The notes beneath the pieces were generated by a model that was not told the DNA's origin, searched no databases, and saw nothing but the letters and a program-made list of their open reading frames with translations. From an uncultured Bacteroidota bacterium (GTDB lineage Bacteria; Bacteroidota; Bacteroidia; Chitinophagales; Chitinophagaceae), in NCBI GenBank assembly GCA_938008665.1, contig CALLKA010000126.1:4859-68858 (forward strand): a stretch of DNA of 64,000 nt, in the 5' to 3' direction. This document shows positions 1 through 8,786 of the stretch, one piece after another (within the stretch, counting starts at the first letter, position 1; each line of letters starts with the position of its first letter). The translations under genes and the position numbers were made by a program.

Positions 1-1
1 A

Positions 2-1336
2 AACTGGACCGGAGAGTCTACGGAGGATATATTTTTCCAGCTAGCAGACGAATATGGAATGTTGGTATGGAATGATTTTTGGATTTCCACAGAAGGATAT
101 AATCTAAACCCGTTGGACGAAAATCTGTTTCTTGAAAACTCATTAGACGTTATTAAAAGATTTAGAAACCATGCATCTATTGCTATTTGGTGCCCAAGAA
201 ACGAGGGATACGCGCCGCTAGGCATTGAATATGCCCTTGCAAAACAAATTTCAAATGAAGATGGTACAAGATTTTATATTGGAAATTCAAGAGAGATTAA
301 TTTAAGACCAAGTGGTGATTGGGCTTACATTGAAAAACCTATTGAATATTTTAATAAATATGCCTTTGGTTTTTCTACAGAAATTGGAACATTTTCAGTG
401 CCAACTGCAAATACAATAAAAAAGTTTTTAAAGAAAGAAGATTGGTGGCCAATAAATGATACATGGCATTATCATGACTTACATAGTAATAATCAAAATT
501 TAGAGGGTTATTTAAAAGCAATTGATAAAAAATATGGAAAATCAAATTCCTTGGATGATTTTGCAAAAAAGGCACAGCTATTAAATTACGATTCTTATAG
601 AACAATTTTTGAGTCATGGAATAGTAAAATTTGGAATAATACTAGTGGCGTGTTGTTATGGATGACACACCCGGCATGGCCAAGTATGATTTGGCAAACT
701 TATTCTTATGATTTTGAATCCACTGGGGCATTTTTTGGTTCAAAAAAAGCGTGTGAACCTATACATATTCAATTTAATTTAAATGATAGTTCAATTGGAT
801 TAATTAATACAACATTAAATAATCTCAATGATGTTTACATTGAATTTAATCTTATTGACATTAATGGAAAGATGATTGATAGTGCTTTAAAAAAAGTCAC
901 AGTTGCATCTAATTCAAATATCAAAGTAAATTATGATGCTATTAAAAAAATTAAATTTACACAACCTTATCTTTTAAGACTCAAAGCATTGAAAAATGAT
1001 ATTATTATTTCTGAAAACGAATACTGGCTGTTAGATGACAATGGCACATTCAATAATTTTAATTTCACAGATGGAGTGAATCTAAGGATTATTGATAAGA
1101 AAGTTGATGAAAAAGGGCCGTATTTAATTTTAAAAAATATGGGTATAAAAACAGCAATAGGAATAAAACTTAATGAATTAGATGAGTTGAATAATATAGT
1201 ATTACCCTCGTTTTTTTCCGAAGGCTATTTTACACTTTTCCCAAGTCAAACTAAAAAAATATATTTCACAAGTAAAAAAGAATCATTTCCAATTTTAATT
1301 GAGGGGTATAATTTTACATCCCAACAATTTAAATAA
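2..1336 (+). CDS. GH2 glycoside hydrolase, C-terminal part (5' end outside window)
   Basis: The frame is open from the first bases of the window, so this is the C-terminal ~445 residues of a larger enzyme; the first in-frame ATG at 59 is internal. The visible part starts in the GH2 TIM barrel. It reads NWTGESTED, then DEYGMLVWNDFW, then CPRNEG, whose Glu is the expected acid/base of clan GH-A. GFSTEIG follows, with Glu in the position of the nucleophile. A later stretch (LLWMTHPAWPSMIWQTY, then DFESTGAFFGSKKACEPIH) is typical of the exo-beta-D-glucosaminidase and mannosylglycoprotein endo-beta-mannosidase branch of GH2. The last ~170 residues are beta-rich, like the Ig-like C-terminal domains of these enzymes. 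Family is fairly certain; the substrate is inferred. It converges on the sulfatase at 1362 with 25 bases between them and no clear terminator hairpin. Confidence 0.85.
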   Translation, partial: NWTGESTEDIFFQLADEYGMLVWNDFWISTEGYNLNPLDENLFLENSLDVIKRFRNHASIAIWCPRNEGYAPLGIEYALAKQISNEDGTRFYIGNSREINLRPSGDWAYIEKPIEYFNKYAFGFSTEIGTFSVPTANTIKKFLKKEDWWPINDTWHYHDLHSNNQNLEGYLKAIDKKYGKSNSLDDFAKKAQLLNYDSYRTIFESWNSKIWNNTSGVLLWMTHPAWPSMIWQTYSYDFESTGAFFGSKKACEPIHIQFNLNDSSIGLINTTLNNLNDVYIEFNLIDINGKMIDSALKKVTVASNSNIKVNYDAIKKIKFTQPYLLRLKALKNDIIISENEYWLLDDNGTFNNFNFTDGVNLRIIDKKVDEKGPYLILKNMGIKTAIGIKLNELDELNNIVLPSFFSEGYFTLFPSQTKKIYFTSKKESFPILIEGYNFTSQQFK

Positions 1337-1361
1337 TAATAAATAAGAAACGAGGGTATTT

Positions 1362-2723
1362 TTATTTGTTTTGCTTTTGCCAAGGCACTTTACCACTTTC
1401 CTGAATTTGCTTTAATAATAAAACGTTCAATTTTTCTGCAATTTTAGGTTCTTGCTTTATTAAATTATTTTTTTCCTCAGGATCTAACTTAAGATGATAT
1501 AACTCCAAGGGCTGGTAGGGATTATTTTGTAACAATTTCCAATCACCTTGTCGAATTGCGTGATATGCCTTACCCCCATATTCCATGCCACCTTCCCTTC
1601 GGGTAAAATAAAGCACTCTATTTTCATCAACACTGGTAGTTGTATTTTTTTCACTTATTAATGTATTCAAAAAACTTCTTCCTTCAATTTTATGTTTGAT
1701 AGGAACCCCTGCAATTTCTAATAATGTGGGGTATATATCCATTGTTAAATTTACTTGTGCAGATACGCTACCCGCTTTAATCATTTTAGGCCAACTAATT
1801 ACAGTAGGAACTCTTAATCCACCCTCATACATACTTTGTTTTCCATCGCGCAAATTACCATTATTTGATTCACTGGGTAGGTGACCACCATTATCACTTA
1901 AAAATAAGATGATGGTATTTTCATATTGGCCATTGGCTTTTAATGATGCAATTACTTTACCAATATTAGTATCCATATGTTCAATAAAGGCTACTAGCTT
2001 AGCTCTTGTTTCTGAAACCTGCGGTTCCCTTTGCTTCACTTTTTGTAACCACGCCGTTGGCGGAGATACGGGGAAATGTGGCGCATTATAGGATAAGTAT
2101 AAAAAAAATGGATTTTTTTCACCCACTTGTTTTTCTAAATAATCAATTGACCACTGTGTAAATAATTCTGTTGCGTGTCCTACGGGTTCAATCGTTTCCT
2201 TATTTAAGCGCATGAAATTTTTCCCATGCCTTAAGTGGGTCCAATAATCATCCATCATATCTTCCAACCAACCATGAAACAAATCAAATCCTTTTTCATT
2301 GGGAAGGTTGGGTGATTCCAATCCTAAATTCCATTTACCAATATGCGCAGTGCGATATCCCGCTTGTTTTAATGCTTGTGGTAATAAAATAGTACCTGGT
2401 TGCAAGTAGCCCCAATTATTATCGGGCGTGGATCTGATTAATCCCGGAACTCCCACCAAATCGGGAAATCTGCCCGACATCAGTGAAGCTCTTGTTGGTG
2501 CACATACTGGGGAATTGGTATAAAAATAATCGAATCGCATACCTGCATTGCGAATTGCATCAATATTAGGTGTTCGAATATCTTTTGTACCGTAATAGGA
2601 AACATCATGATACCCTTGGTCATCGGTTAAGATGATGAGAATATTTGGTTTTTTATTTTGTGCATGTATAGCTGTCCCATAACACAAAAAACAAAACAGA
2701 AAAAATGGAAACTTTTTTATCAT
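1362..2723 (-). CDS. S1 family sulfatase
   Basis: Secreted type I sulfatase of 453 residues that removes sulfate esters, probably from a glycan. A signal peptide (residues 1-22, ending HAQ) is followed by the metal-binding start NILIILTDDQG (Asp34/Asp35). The formylglycine motif CAPTR has its Cys at residue 74, followed by ASLMSGR. HIGKWNLG and LSDNGGH supply further expected metal and sulfate ligands. The Cys must be oxidised to formylglycine by a maturase that is not in this window. The GNAT gene lies upstream on the same strand with a 33-base gap, so the two may be co-transcribed. The gene closes near the GH2 gene, which suggests action on the same glycan, but the substrate cannot be told from sequence. 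Confidence 0.9.
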   Translation of the reverse strand: MIKKFPFFLFCFLCYGTAIHAQNKKPNILIILTDDQGYHDVSYYGTKDIRTPNIDAIRNAGMRFDYFYTNSPVCAPTRASLMSGRFPDLVGVPGLIRSTPDNNWGYLQPGTILLPQALKQAGYRTAHIGKWNLGLESPNLPNEKGFDLFHGWLEDMMDDYWTHLRHGKNFMRLNKETIEPVGHATELFTQWSIDYLEKQVGEKNPFFLYLSYNAPHFPVSPPTAWLQKVKQREPQVSETRAKLVAFIEHMDTNIGKVIASLKANGQYENTIILFLSDNGGHLPSESNNGNLRDGKQSMYEGGLRVPTVISWPKMIKAGSVSAQVNLTMDIYPTLLEIAGVPIKHKIEGRSFLNTLISEKNTTTSVDENRVLYFTRREGGMEYGGKAYHAIRQGDWKLLQNNPYQPLELYHLKLDPEEKNNLIKQEPKIAEKLNVLLLKQIQESGKVPWQKQNK

Positions 2724-2756
2724 TAGTGTACTATAAAATCATATTTAAAAACAGAA

Positions 2757-3269
2757 TCACTTGTTAATTTCATACCTAAAATTTAATCTATCAGGCTCTC
2801 CAAAATAAGCAACCACCTCCTCCCGAATTTTAATACCACCAATCCGTTCCATTGCTTTTTGCGATCGAATGTTATTAGCACCCACATAAAAAGCCACTTT
2901 ATCTACATAATTAAATGCATGGTTAAGCATTAATGTTTTTACTTCTTTATTGATGGACTTTCCCCAACAACTTCTTGCAAAAAAAGTATAACCAATTTGA
3001 ATTTCTTTCATAGCGGCATCATATGCGCAATAGCGACTGGATCCCAATGCTTGGCCACTTAATGTATCTCTAATTATAAATGCACCACCTGATTCCATTG
3101 CCCCTTTAAAATAGTTGGTAAAAGCGTCCAATTTATATCTGTCCGGATTGGGATGTTGTTCCCAAATCAAAGGATCGGAGGCAACCAGGTACAGCTCGTC
3201 AAAATGCCTTTGCTCCAAGGGTTCTAGCCAAACAAGGTTGTTTTTTAAATCGGTGGGTTGTAAGTTCAT
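2757..3269 (-). CDS. GNAT family N-acetyltransferase (RimJ/RimL type)
   Basis: A 170-residue cytoplasmic GNAT protein that would transfer an acetyl group from acetyl-CoA to an amine. It begins LVWLEPLEQRHFDELY and continues ALGSSRYCAYD, then IQIGYTFFARSCWGKSINKE, the acetyl-CoA-binding core of the RimJ/RimL subgroup. It ends VGANNIRSQKAMERIGG, the usual N-x-xS-x-x-x-xE-x-x-G C-terminal motif. No signal peptide. The acceptor (ribosomal protein, other protein, or small amine) cannot be inferred. It is divergent from the sialidase at 3387 and sits just ahead of a sulfatase; a functional link with glycan use is not obvious. Confidence 0.88.
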   Translation of the reverse strand: MNLQPTDLKNNLVWLEPLEQRHFDELYLVASDPLIWEQHPNPDRYKLDAFTNYFKGAMESGGAFIIRDTLSGQALGSSRYCAYDAAMKEIQIGYTFFARSCWGKSINKEVKTLMLNHAFNYVDKVAFYVGANNIRSQKAMERIGGIKIREEVVAYFGEPDRLNFRYEINK

Positions 3270-3386
3270 GCGCAGAAAAAATCAAGTTTATTTAAAAACA
3301 AACCATTTCAAAATATTAAGAAACTTCAATTCATTTTACTATTTAAATTTACTATATTTTTATCATACTTAAATCGCTTAGTTCAA

Positions 3387-4577
3387 ATGAAAAAAATCAA
3401 TATCCTATTTTATATTTTATTTTTTTGTGGAAACAGTGGATTTTCACAACAAATAAATGTCCCGGTTTTTATTTCAGGCACGGAGGGGTATAAAAGCTTT
3501 CGAATACCCGCCATAATTAAAACTCCTAGCAATGATTTATTGGCCTTTTGTGAAGGAAGGGTGAATTCATCGGGCGACTTTGGAGATATTGATATTGTTA
3601 TGAGACGAAGTTCTGATAACGGCCAAACTTGGTCACCAATTAAAGTGATTGCAACCTATGATTCTTTACAAGCAGGCAATCCTGCACCAGTGTTTGATAT
3701 GAGTGACCCAGCTTATCCTAAAGGAAGATTATTTTTATTTTATAACACTGGAAATAATCATGAAAGTGAAATAAGAAATGGCAAGGGGGTAAGAGAAGTG
3801 TGGTATAAAACCTCCCTTGATAATGGATTCACTTGGAGTGCCGGTGTAAATATTACTACGCAAACACATCGACCCATGCAACCAACAGCCAATTCATTAT
3901 ATAACTTTAAAGAGGATTGGAGACATTATGCAAATACACCAGGGCATGCTTTACAGGTTGCCACAGGTTTATATAAGGGCCGAATTTTTATTCCAGCTAA
4001 CCATTCTGCAGGCCCGCCCCAAAAGCAAGGAGAAGATTATTTTGCGCACAGTTTTTATTCGGATGATCACGGAGCTACATTTAAGTTAAGCGAAAAATTA
4101 CTTTTACCTGGTAGCAACGAGTCCACTGCCGCCGAACTTTCTAATAATAGAATGATGCTTAATGCAAGAAATCAAAAAGGAGATATTCGATTACGCATAG
4201 TGGCGATTAGCTCAAACGGAGGCGTATCCTGGGATACCAGTTATTTTGATCAGCAACTTCCCGATCCCGTTTGTGAAGGAAGTATTTTGAATATTGGTGT
4301 AAAAAATAAAAAACAAATACTTGCTTTTTCAAATGCAGCAGATGCTAAAAATAGAAACAATTTAACTTTGCGTATTAGTTTTGATGAAGGAAAAACATGG
4401 ACAAAAAATTGGATCATTGATAATACTACTGATCCAAAAATGATGAGCAATAATTCAGCATATTCGGATCTTGTATTGGTCAACAAGCAACAAATTGGGA
4501 TTTTATATGAAAAGGATAATTATAGTAAAATTGTCTTTACCACTATTCACTGGAAAAAGGCATCAAAAACGAATTAG
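3387..4577 (+). CDS. GH33 exo-alpha-sialidase
   Basis: Secreted sialidase of 396 residues, expected to release terminal sialic acids from glycoconjugates. A signal peptide (about residues 1-20, ending GFS-Q) precedes the FRIP motif (SFRIPAII, Arg39), the conserved start of the arginine triad. Asp-box repeats S-x-D-x-G-x-T-W mark the six-bladed propeller: SSDNGQTWS, SLDNGFTWS, SDDHGATFK, SSNGGVSWD and SFDEGKTWT. The sequence NESTAAEL carries the expected catalytic Glu region, and YSDLV near the end matches the Tyr region of the active site. Full length for a catalytic-domain-only bacterial sialidase; no CBM or sorting domain is seen. It is followed after 74 bases by the S46 peptidase gene on the same strand. 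Sialic acid catabolism genes are not in this window. Confidence 0.9.
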   Translation: MKKINILFYILFFCGNSGFSQQINVPVFISGTEGYKSFRIPAIIKTPSNDLLAFCEGRVNSSGDFGDIDIVMRRSSDNGQTWSPIKVIATYDSLQAGNPAPVFDMSDPAYPKGRLFLFYNTGNNHESEIRNGKGVREVWYKTSLDNGFTWSAGVNITTQTHRPMQPTANSLYNFKEDWRHYANTPGHALQVATGLYKGRIFIPANHSAGPPQKQGEDYFAHSFYSDDHGATFKLSEKLLLPGSNESTAAELSNNRMMLNARNQKGDIRLRIVAISSNGGVSWDTSYFDQQLPDPVCEGSILNIGVKNKKQILAFSNAADAKNRNNLTLRISFDEGKTWTKNWIIDNTTDPKMMSNNSAYSDLVLVNKQQIGILYEKDNYSKIVFTTIHWKKASKTN

Positions 4578-4651
4578 AAAATTAAATTCCAACTAATATT
4601 ATACCCCAACCTAATTATTTTAATTAAATTGCTACTATAATACAATCAATT

Positions 4652-6811
4652 ATGAAAAAAATTTTTATTTCCCTAGCACTTGTGCTTACCTTATTTCGCA
4701 GTTATGCTGATGAAGGCATGTGGTTGCCAATGTTATTAGGGCAACAAGTGTATAATGATATGGTTAAACGTGGCTTAAAGTTAAAACCTGAACAATTATA
4801 TAGTATCAATAAGTCAAGCATCAAGGATGCGATTATTATTTTTGGCGGTGGCTGTACCGGTGAAATTGTATCTGATCAAGGATTAATTTTTACCAATCAT
4901 CATTGTGGTTATAGTGCGATTGCAGCTGCTAGTTCTACTCAAAATAATTATTTACAAGATGGTTTTTGGGCGAGTGATAAATCCAAAGAAATTTCAAGTA
5001 ATCTCTCCGTTAAATTTTTAAATAGAATTGAAGATATATCTACTAAGGTATTGGCAGCTTTAGGGGAATCACAAGGTGCTGAGCGCGCGCAAAAATATGC
5101 CAAAGTAATGGGTGAGATCATTAAGGATGTTGTTGGTAGTGATGAATATAAGGACGCGGTCGTAGCGAGCATGTTTAAAGGCAATCAGTTCTTTTTATTT
5201 GTTTATGATGTATATAAGGATATTCGTTTAGTGGGCAATCCACCTGAAAGTATTGGAAAATTTGGCGGTGATACAGACAACTGGGAGTGGCCAAGACATA
5301 CGGGTGATTTTTCGGTTTTTCGTGTTTATATGAATAAGGAAGGAAAGCCTGCCAAGTACAGTGCGGATAATGTTCCCTTCAAGCCTAAATATTATTTACC
5401 GGTGAGCATCAAAGGATTTAAAGATGGTGACTATAGTATGATTTATGGTTATCCAGGTGGTACCAATAGATATGAAACTTCTTTCGGTGTAAAATTAGCG
5501 ACAGACATCACCAGTCCAACCTTAGTGAAATTGCGTGACATGCGTTTAAAATTTATGTTTGCTGAAATGAAAAAAAGTGCAGCAGTCAAATTACAATTAG
5601 CAAGTAATTACGCGAGCATTGCTAACTACTGGAAATTTTTTGATGGTGAAACAAAGCAATTATTAAAGTTTGACACCTACGGCCAAAAACAAAAAGTGGA
5701 AGCAAGTTTTAATGATTGGGCTAAGGGAAAGCCTGCTTATGAAAATATTTTTAATGATTACGCATCAAGCTATGCAAGCTGGACGCCGTATGCAAAGCAT
5801 CGTCAATATATTAATGAAGGAATTATGGGTAGCCCGTTAATGGCTTATGCAAGTAGTTGGCTAAGTGTTGAAGCTATGTTGTCTAATCCGAATGTAAAAG
5901 CAGATGATATTAGTAAAGCAGTGGAAGCTGCAACTAAATCAAGAAAAGCATTCTTAGTGGATGAAAATAAAAAAAGTGACCAAAGTATTTTAGCTTCAGC
6001 AGTTGCTATGTTTTATGGTGATGTTGATAAAAGCCAGCATCCTAAAGGCTTTTACGAAGATTTATTTAAAAACTATAATGATATTGATCAAAATCCATAC
6101 AAATTATTTGCAGCCGATGTATTTGCAAACACCATGGCTTTTGATGATACCAAGTGGAAAGCGTTTACAGATAAGCCAAGTATAGAAGCATTAAAAAATG
6201 ATCCAGCATTTAAAGCTGCCAAATCATTTATCGTAAACTATTCATCTACAGTAACGCCTAAATACGCGGCATTTATGAATAAAACTTCTGATTTAGGTCG
6301 TATGTATTTGAAAGGTTTATTTGAAATGAATCCAACAAAAATGAATAGCACTTATCCTGATGCTAATTTTACCATGCGCGTTTCCTATGGTAATATTAAA
6401 AGTTACAATCCAAAAGATGCTGTTAAGTATGATTTTTATTGCACGCTAAGTGGTGTTGCGTCTAAGTATGTGAAAGGTGATTATGAATTTGATTTGCCAA
6501 GCAAATTTTTAGATTTATACAAAGCAAAAGATTACGGTCCTTATGCAGATAAAAAAATTGGCGATGTGGTTGTTTCATTTATCACGACCAATGATATTAC
6601 TGGAGGTAATTCAGGCTCGCCTGTATTAGATGCTAATGGAAATTTAATTGGTTTGGCTTTTGATGGCAACTATGAAGCACTAAGTCATAAGATTGCTTTT
6701 GATTCAGAATTGAATCGTACTATTTGTGTAGATGTGCGTTATGTTTTATGGTGCATTGACAAATTAGGCGGTGCGAAACATATTGTAGATGAATTGAAGT
6801 TGGTGCAATAA
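4652..6811 (+). CDS. S46 family dipeptidyl peptidase, DPP7-like
   Basis: Periplasmic serine dipeptidyl aminopeptidase of 719 residues, the normal length for family S46. It releases dipeptides from the N terminus of oligopeptides. The signal peptide is residues 1-19 (ending SYA-DEGMW), so the mature protein starts with the DEGMW that family members use to bind the substrate N terminus. Catalytic parts are TNHHCGY (His83/His84), the TDNWEWPRHTGDF block (Asp207 to Asp219), and GGNSGSP with nucleophile Ser654. Eighteen residues after the Ser lies Gly672 in LAFDGNYEA. In known enzymes Gly here goes with DPP7 (hydrophobic P1), and Arg goes with DPP11 (Asp/Glu P1). A strong terminator follows at 6835. 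Confidence 0.93.
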   Translation: MKKIFISLALVLTLFRSYADEGMWLPMLLGQQVYNDMVKRGLKLKPEQLYSINKSSIKDAIIIFGGGCTGEIVSDQGLIFTNHHCGYSAIAAASSTQNNYLQDGFWASDKSKEISSNLSVKFLNRIEDISTKVLAALGESQGAERAQKYAKVMGEIIKDVVGSDEYKDAVVASMFKGNQFFLFVYDVYKDIRLVGNPPESIGKFGGDTDNWEWPRHTGDFSVFRVYMNKEGKPAKYSADNVPFKPKYYLPVSIKGFKDGDYSMIYGYPGGTNRYETSFGVKLATDITSPTLVKLRDMRLKFMFAEMKKSAAVKLQLASNYASIANYWKFFDGETKQLLKFDTYGQKQKVEASFNDWAKGKPAYENIFNDYASSYASWTPYAKHRQYINEGIMGSPLMAYASSWLSVEAMLSNPNVKADDISKAVEAATKSRKAFLVDENKKSDQSILASAVAMFYGDVDKSQHPKGFYEDLFKNYNDIDQNPYKLFAADVFANTMAFDDTKWKAFTDKPSIEALKNDPAFKAAKSFIVNYSSTVTPKYAAFMNKTSDLGRMYLKGLFEMNPTKMNSTYPDANFTMRVSYGNIKSYNPKDAVKYDFYCTLSGVASKYVKGDYEFDLPSKFLDLYKAKDYGPYADKKIGDVVVSFITTNDITGGNSGSPVLDANGNLIGLAFDGNYEALSHKIAFDSELNRTICVDVRYVLWCIDKLGGAKHIVDELKLVQ

Positions 6812-6834
6812 GAAAGTAGCTTAGGCTAAAAATT

Positions 6835-6868
6835 AAAAAGGGGTCCCGATTTATCGGGACCCCTTTTT
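6835..6868. terminator. Bidirectional intrinsic terminator
   Basis: A perfect 16-base-pair stem runs 6835-6850 with 6853-6868 and a 2-base nominal loop. It has an A run on the left and a T run on the right, so it can work in both directions. It lies between the convergent S46 peptidase and the small membrane protein at 6921. Confidence 0.9.
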
Positions 6869-6920
6869 AATAGGCAAAACTTATTTTGAAAATAATTTTT
6901 CGTAAAGCTTCAAAGCTTTA

Positions 6921-7154
6921 TTATTTCTGTGATCTTCTTCTTGCTTCCTCTGCCTCTTTGTAAATTCTTATCCATGTAAGGGACATGTCAATGACCGCTA
7001 ATAAGGGGCCTATCACGATGACCATGATGACTTCCAAGCCTGGTGTATATCCAGTTACGCCATCTAATGAAGTTGCTTTTGCTCTCTGATATAATTTGTA
7101 CAAACAATAAATCGCAGAAAGGATCCAAATACTTATAACTACATTTTCACTCAT
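6921..7154 (-). CDS. Small two-helix membrane protein of unknown function
   Basis: I do not recognise this 77-residue protein. It has a hydrophobic segment at residues 5-20 (VVISIWILSAIYCLYKLY), a short polar loop with the glycines of DGVTGYTPG, and a second long hydrophobic segment at about 40-62 (LEVIMVIVIGPLLAVIDMSLTW). It ends in a charged tail (KEAEEARRRSQK). It is probably an inner-membrane protein with two helices and the charged tail in the cytoplasm. It starts with ATG and stands alone between the bidirectional terminator and a sulfatase gene on the same strand whose end is 31 bases upstream. The composition is convincing for a real gene, but no function can be given. Confidence 0.7.
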   Translation of the reverse strand: MSENVVISIWILSAIYCLYKLYQRAKATSLDGVTGYTPGLEVIMVIVIGPLLAVIDMSLTWIRIYKEAEEARRRSQK

Positions 7155-7185
7155 AATATTTTTTATTTAGCGCAAAGATACGAAT

Positions 7186-8631
7186 TTAATTATCAATTTT
7201 TCCTGCGACTCTGTTATTGGCTCCGGTGCGCTTCTGTAAGTCATCTCCTAAGTCAGCACGGGCTTCTTCGGCAAGCGCCTGTAGTTTTTTTACAATGTCA
7301 GGATTCATTTCTTTCACATCATAGTTTTCGCCGGGATCCCTTCTTAAGTCATACAATGCCAATGTAGTGGGGTTATTTTCATTCGTAATACCAGGATAGC
7401 CATTCATTCCTGGCAACTGATTTAAATAGGAGCGCGCTGGATGTGCAAAAACCAATTTCCAATTATCAATACGCACGGCCTCCAATGAATTTTTACGATA
7501 ATAGTATAAAAAGTTTTTTCGAGGTGTTGCATTTTTATCTCCTTGTAAAATGGGTAGAATACTTACCCCATCAATTTTTTTATTTGGCAAGGATGCTTTT
7601 GTAATTGCAGCAATGGTTGGAAATAAATCAATGGTAGAAGCCAATTGATTACTAACAATATTGGGCTGTATAGTTCCCTTCCATCTTATAATACCCGGTA
7701 CACGTTGTCCCCCTTCAAATGAAGTGCCCTTGCCTTCTCTTAATCCGCCAGTAGATCCTGCATGATTCCCATAATTAATCCATGGTCCATTATCGCTTGT
7801 AAAAATCACAATGGTATTATTATCAAGTCCATTTTCTTTTATTGTTTTTAATATGCGACCAACCGATGCATCAATTTCTTGAATCACATCCCCATACAAT
7901 CCTTGTTTACTTTTTCCTCTAAACGCAGGTGATGCATTAATGGGTACATGTGGCATGGAATGTGGTAAGTATAAGAAGAAGGGTTTGTTTTTATTTTTTT
8001 TAATAAAAGCTTCGGCGGCAGTTGTATATCCTTCTGTTAAGGTAGATTGATCTTCCAATGTTCTTATCTCCATCCATTTGTCATTGTTTTTTATTAATGG
8101 CAATTGCGGCACTTTTGATTTACTACTTGAACTGTCTGCCGGCTTTCCATCATAGGTTACTGGCCACATATCATTTGAATAAGGAATGCCCAAATACTCA
8201 TCAAATCCTTGTTGTAATGGTAAAAATTGTTTGGCATCTCCCAAATGCCATTTACCATAGATCGCGGTAGCGTAATTTTTTTGTTTTAATAATTCTGCAA
8301 TTGTCATTTCCTCTGAAGCCAGCCCCACTTTACTACCTGGGAATAAGGCACCGCTAATACCCACCCTATTGGCATAACATCCTGTCATTATGGACGCTCT
8401 CGAAGCGCTACACACCGCCTGGCTTGATAAGAAATTAGTGAACCTGATTCCTTCACTAGCCAACCGATCAATATTGGGCGTATGGATGTCCAGTGCCCCA
8501 TAACATGATAAATCACCATAGCCCATATCATCCATAAATATCAATACGATATTGGGTGTGTTTGTTTTTTGCTGGGCTTGGCCTGTAACGCTTATTAATA
8601 AAAAAAGTAATGTTTTTATTGTAATTCTCAT
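7186..8631 (-). CDS. S1 family sulfatase (arylsulfatase type)
   Basis: Secreted sulfatase of 481 residues when started at the ATG at 8631; the frame extends upstream to a TTG at 8664, but the ATG directly precedes the signal peptide (residues 1-20, ending GQAQ). It contains NIVLIFMDDMGYGD (metal Asp34/Asp35), then the variant maturation motif CSASR with Cys74, followed by ASIMTG. GKWHLGD, FLYLPHSMPHVP and TSDNGPW follow. In the middle LREGKGTSFEGGQRVPGIIRW is typical of arylsulfatase A-like S1 enzymes. The C-terminal subdomain is complete (RRDPGEN). Divergent from the Gfo/Idh/MocA gene at 8787 across 155 bases. The sulfated substrate is unknown; a formylglycine maturase must be supplied from elsewhere. 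Confidence 0.9.
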   Translation of the reverse strand: MRITIKTLLFLLISVTGQAQQKTNTPNIVLIFMDDMGYGDLSCYGALDIHTPNIDRLASEGIRFTNFLSSQAVCSASRASIMTGCYANRVGISGALFPGSKVGLASEEMTIAELLKQKNYATAIYGKWHLGDAKQFLPLQQGFDEYLGIPYSNDMWPVTYDGKPADSSSSKSKVPQLPLIKNNDKWMEIRTLEDQSTLTEGYTTAAEAFIKKNKNKPFFLYLPHSMPHVPINASPAFRGKSKQGLYGDVIQEIDASVGRILKTIKENGLDNNTIVIFTSDNGPWINYGNHAGSTGGLREGKGTSFEGGQRVPGIIRWKGTIQPNIVSNQLASTIDLFPTIAAITKASLPNKKIDGVSILPILQGDKNATPRKNFLYYYRKNSLEAVRIDNWKLVFAHPARSYLNQLPGMNGYPGITNENNPTTLALYDLRRDPGENYDVKEMNPDIVKKLQALAEEARADLGDDLQKRTGANNRVAGKIDN

Positions 8632-8786
8632 AAGGTGGCGATTTGTAGTTTTGAAGTTAACCAATTAAAATTAAGTTTCCATGTCCACCCCCTCTTTATT
8701 GAATAAGCTTTATCACAATCTCAACGTTTATTTTAAAAAAAGCGTTATTTTTAAAAGGTTAATCATAATTAATAATATTTAAATAA

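Noticed and set aside
375..617. Open frames of 60-140 codons opposite or out of frame with the large genes (for example here, opposite the GH2 gene)
   Set aside because: All lie wholly inside longer genes with clear protein families, have odd composition, and no family of their own.
8697..8786. AACG...CGTT symmetry in the sulfatase/oxidoreductase divergent region
   Set aside because: Only four bases match on each side, in AT-rich DNA, so it is expected by chance.
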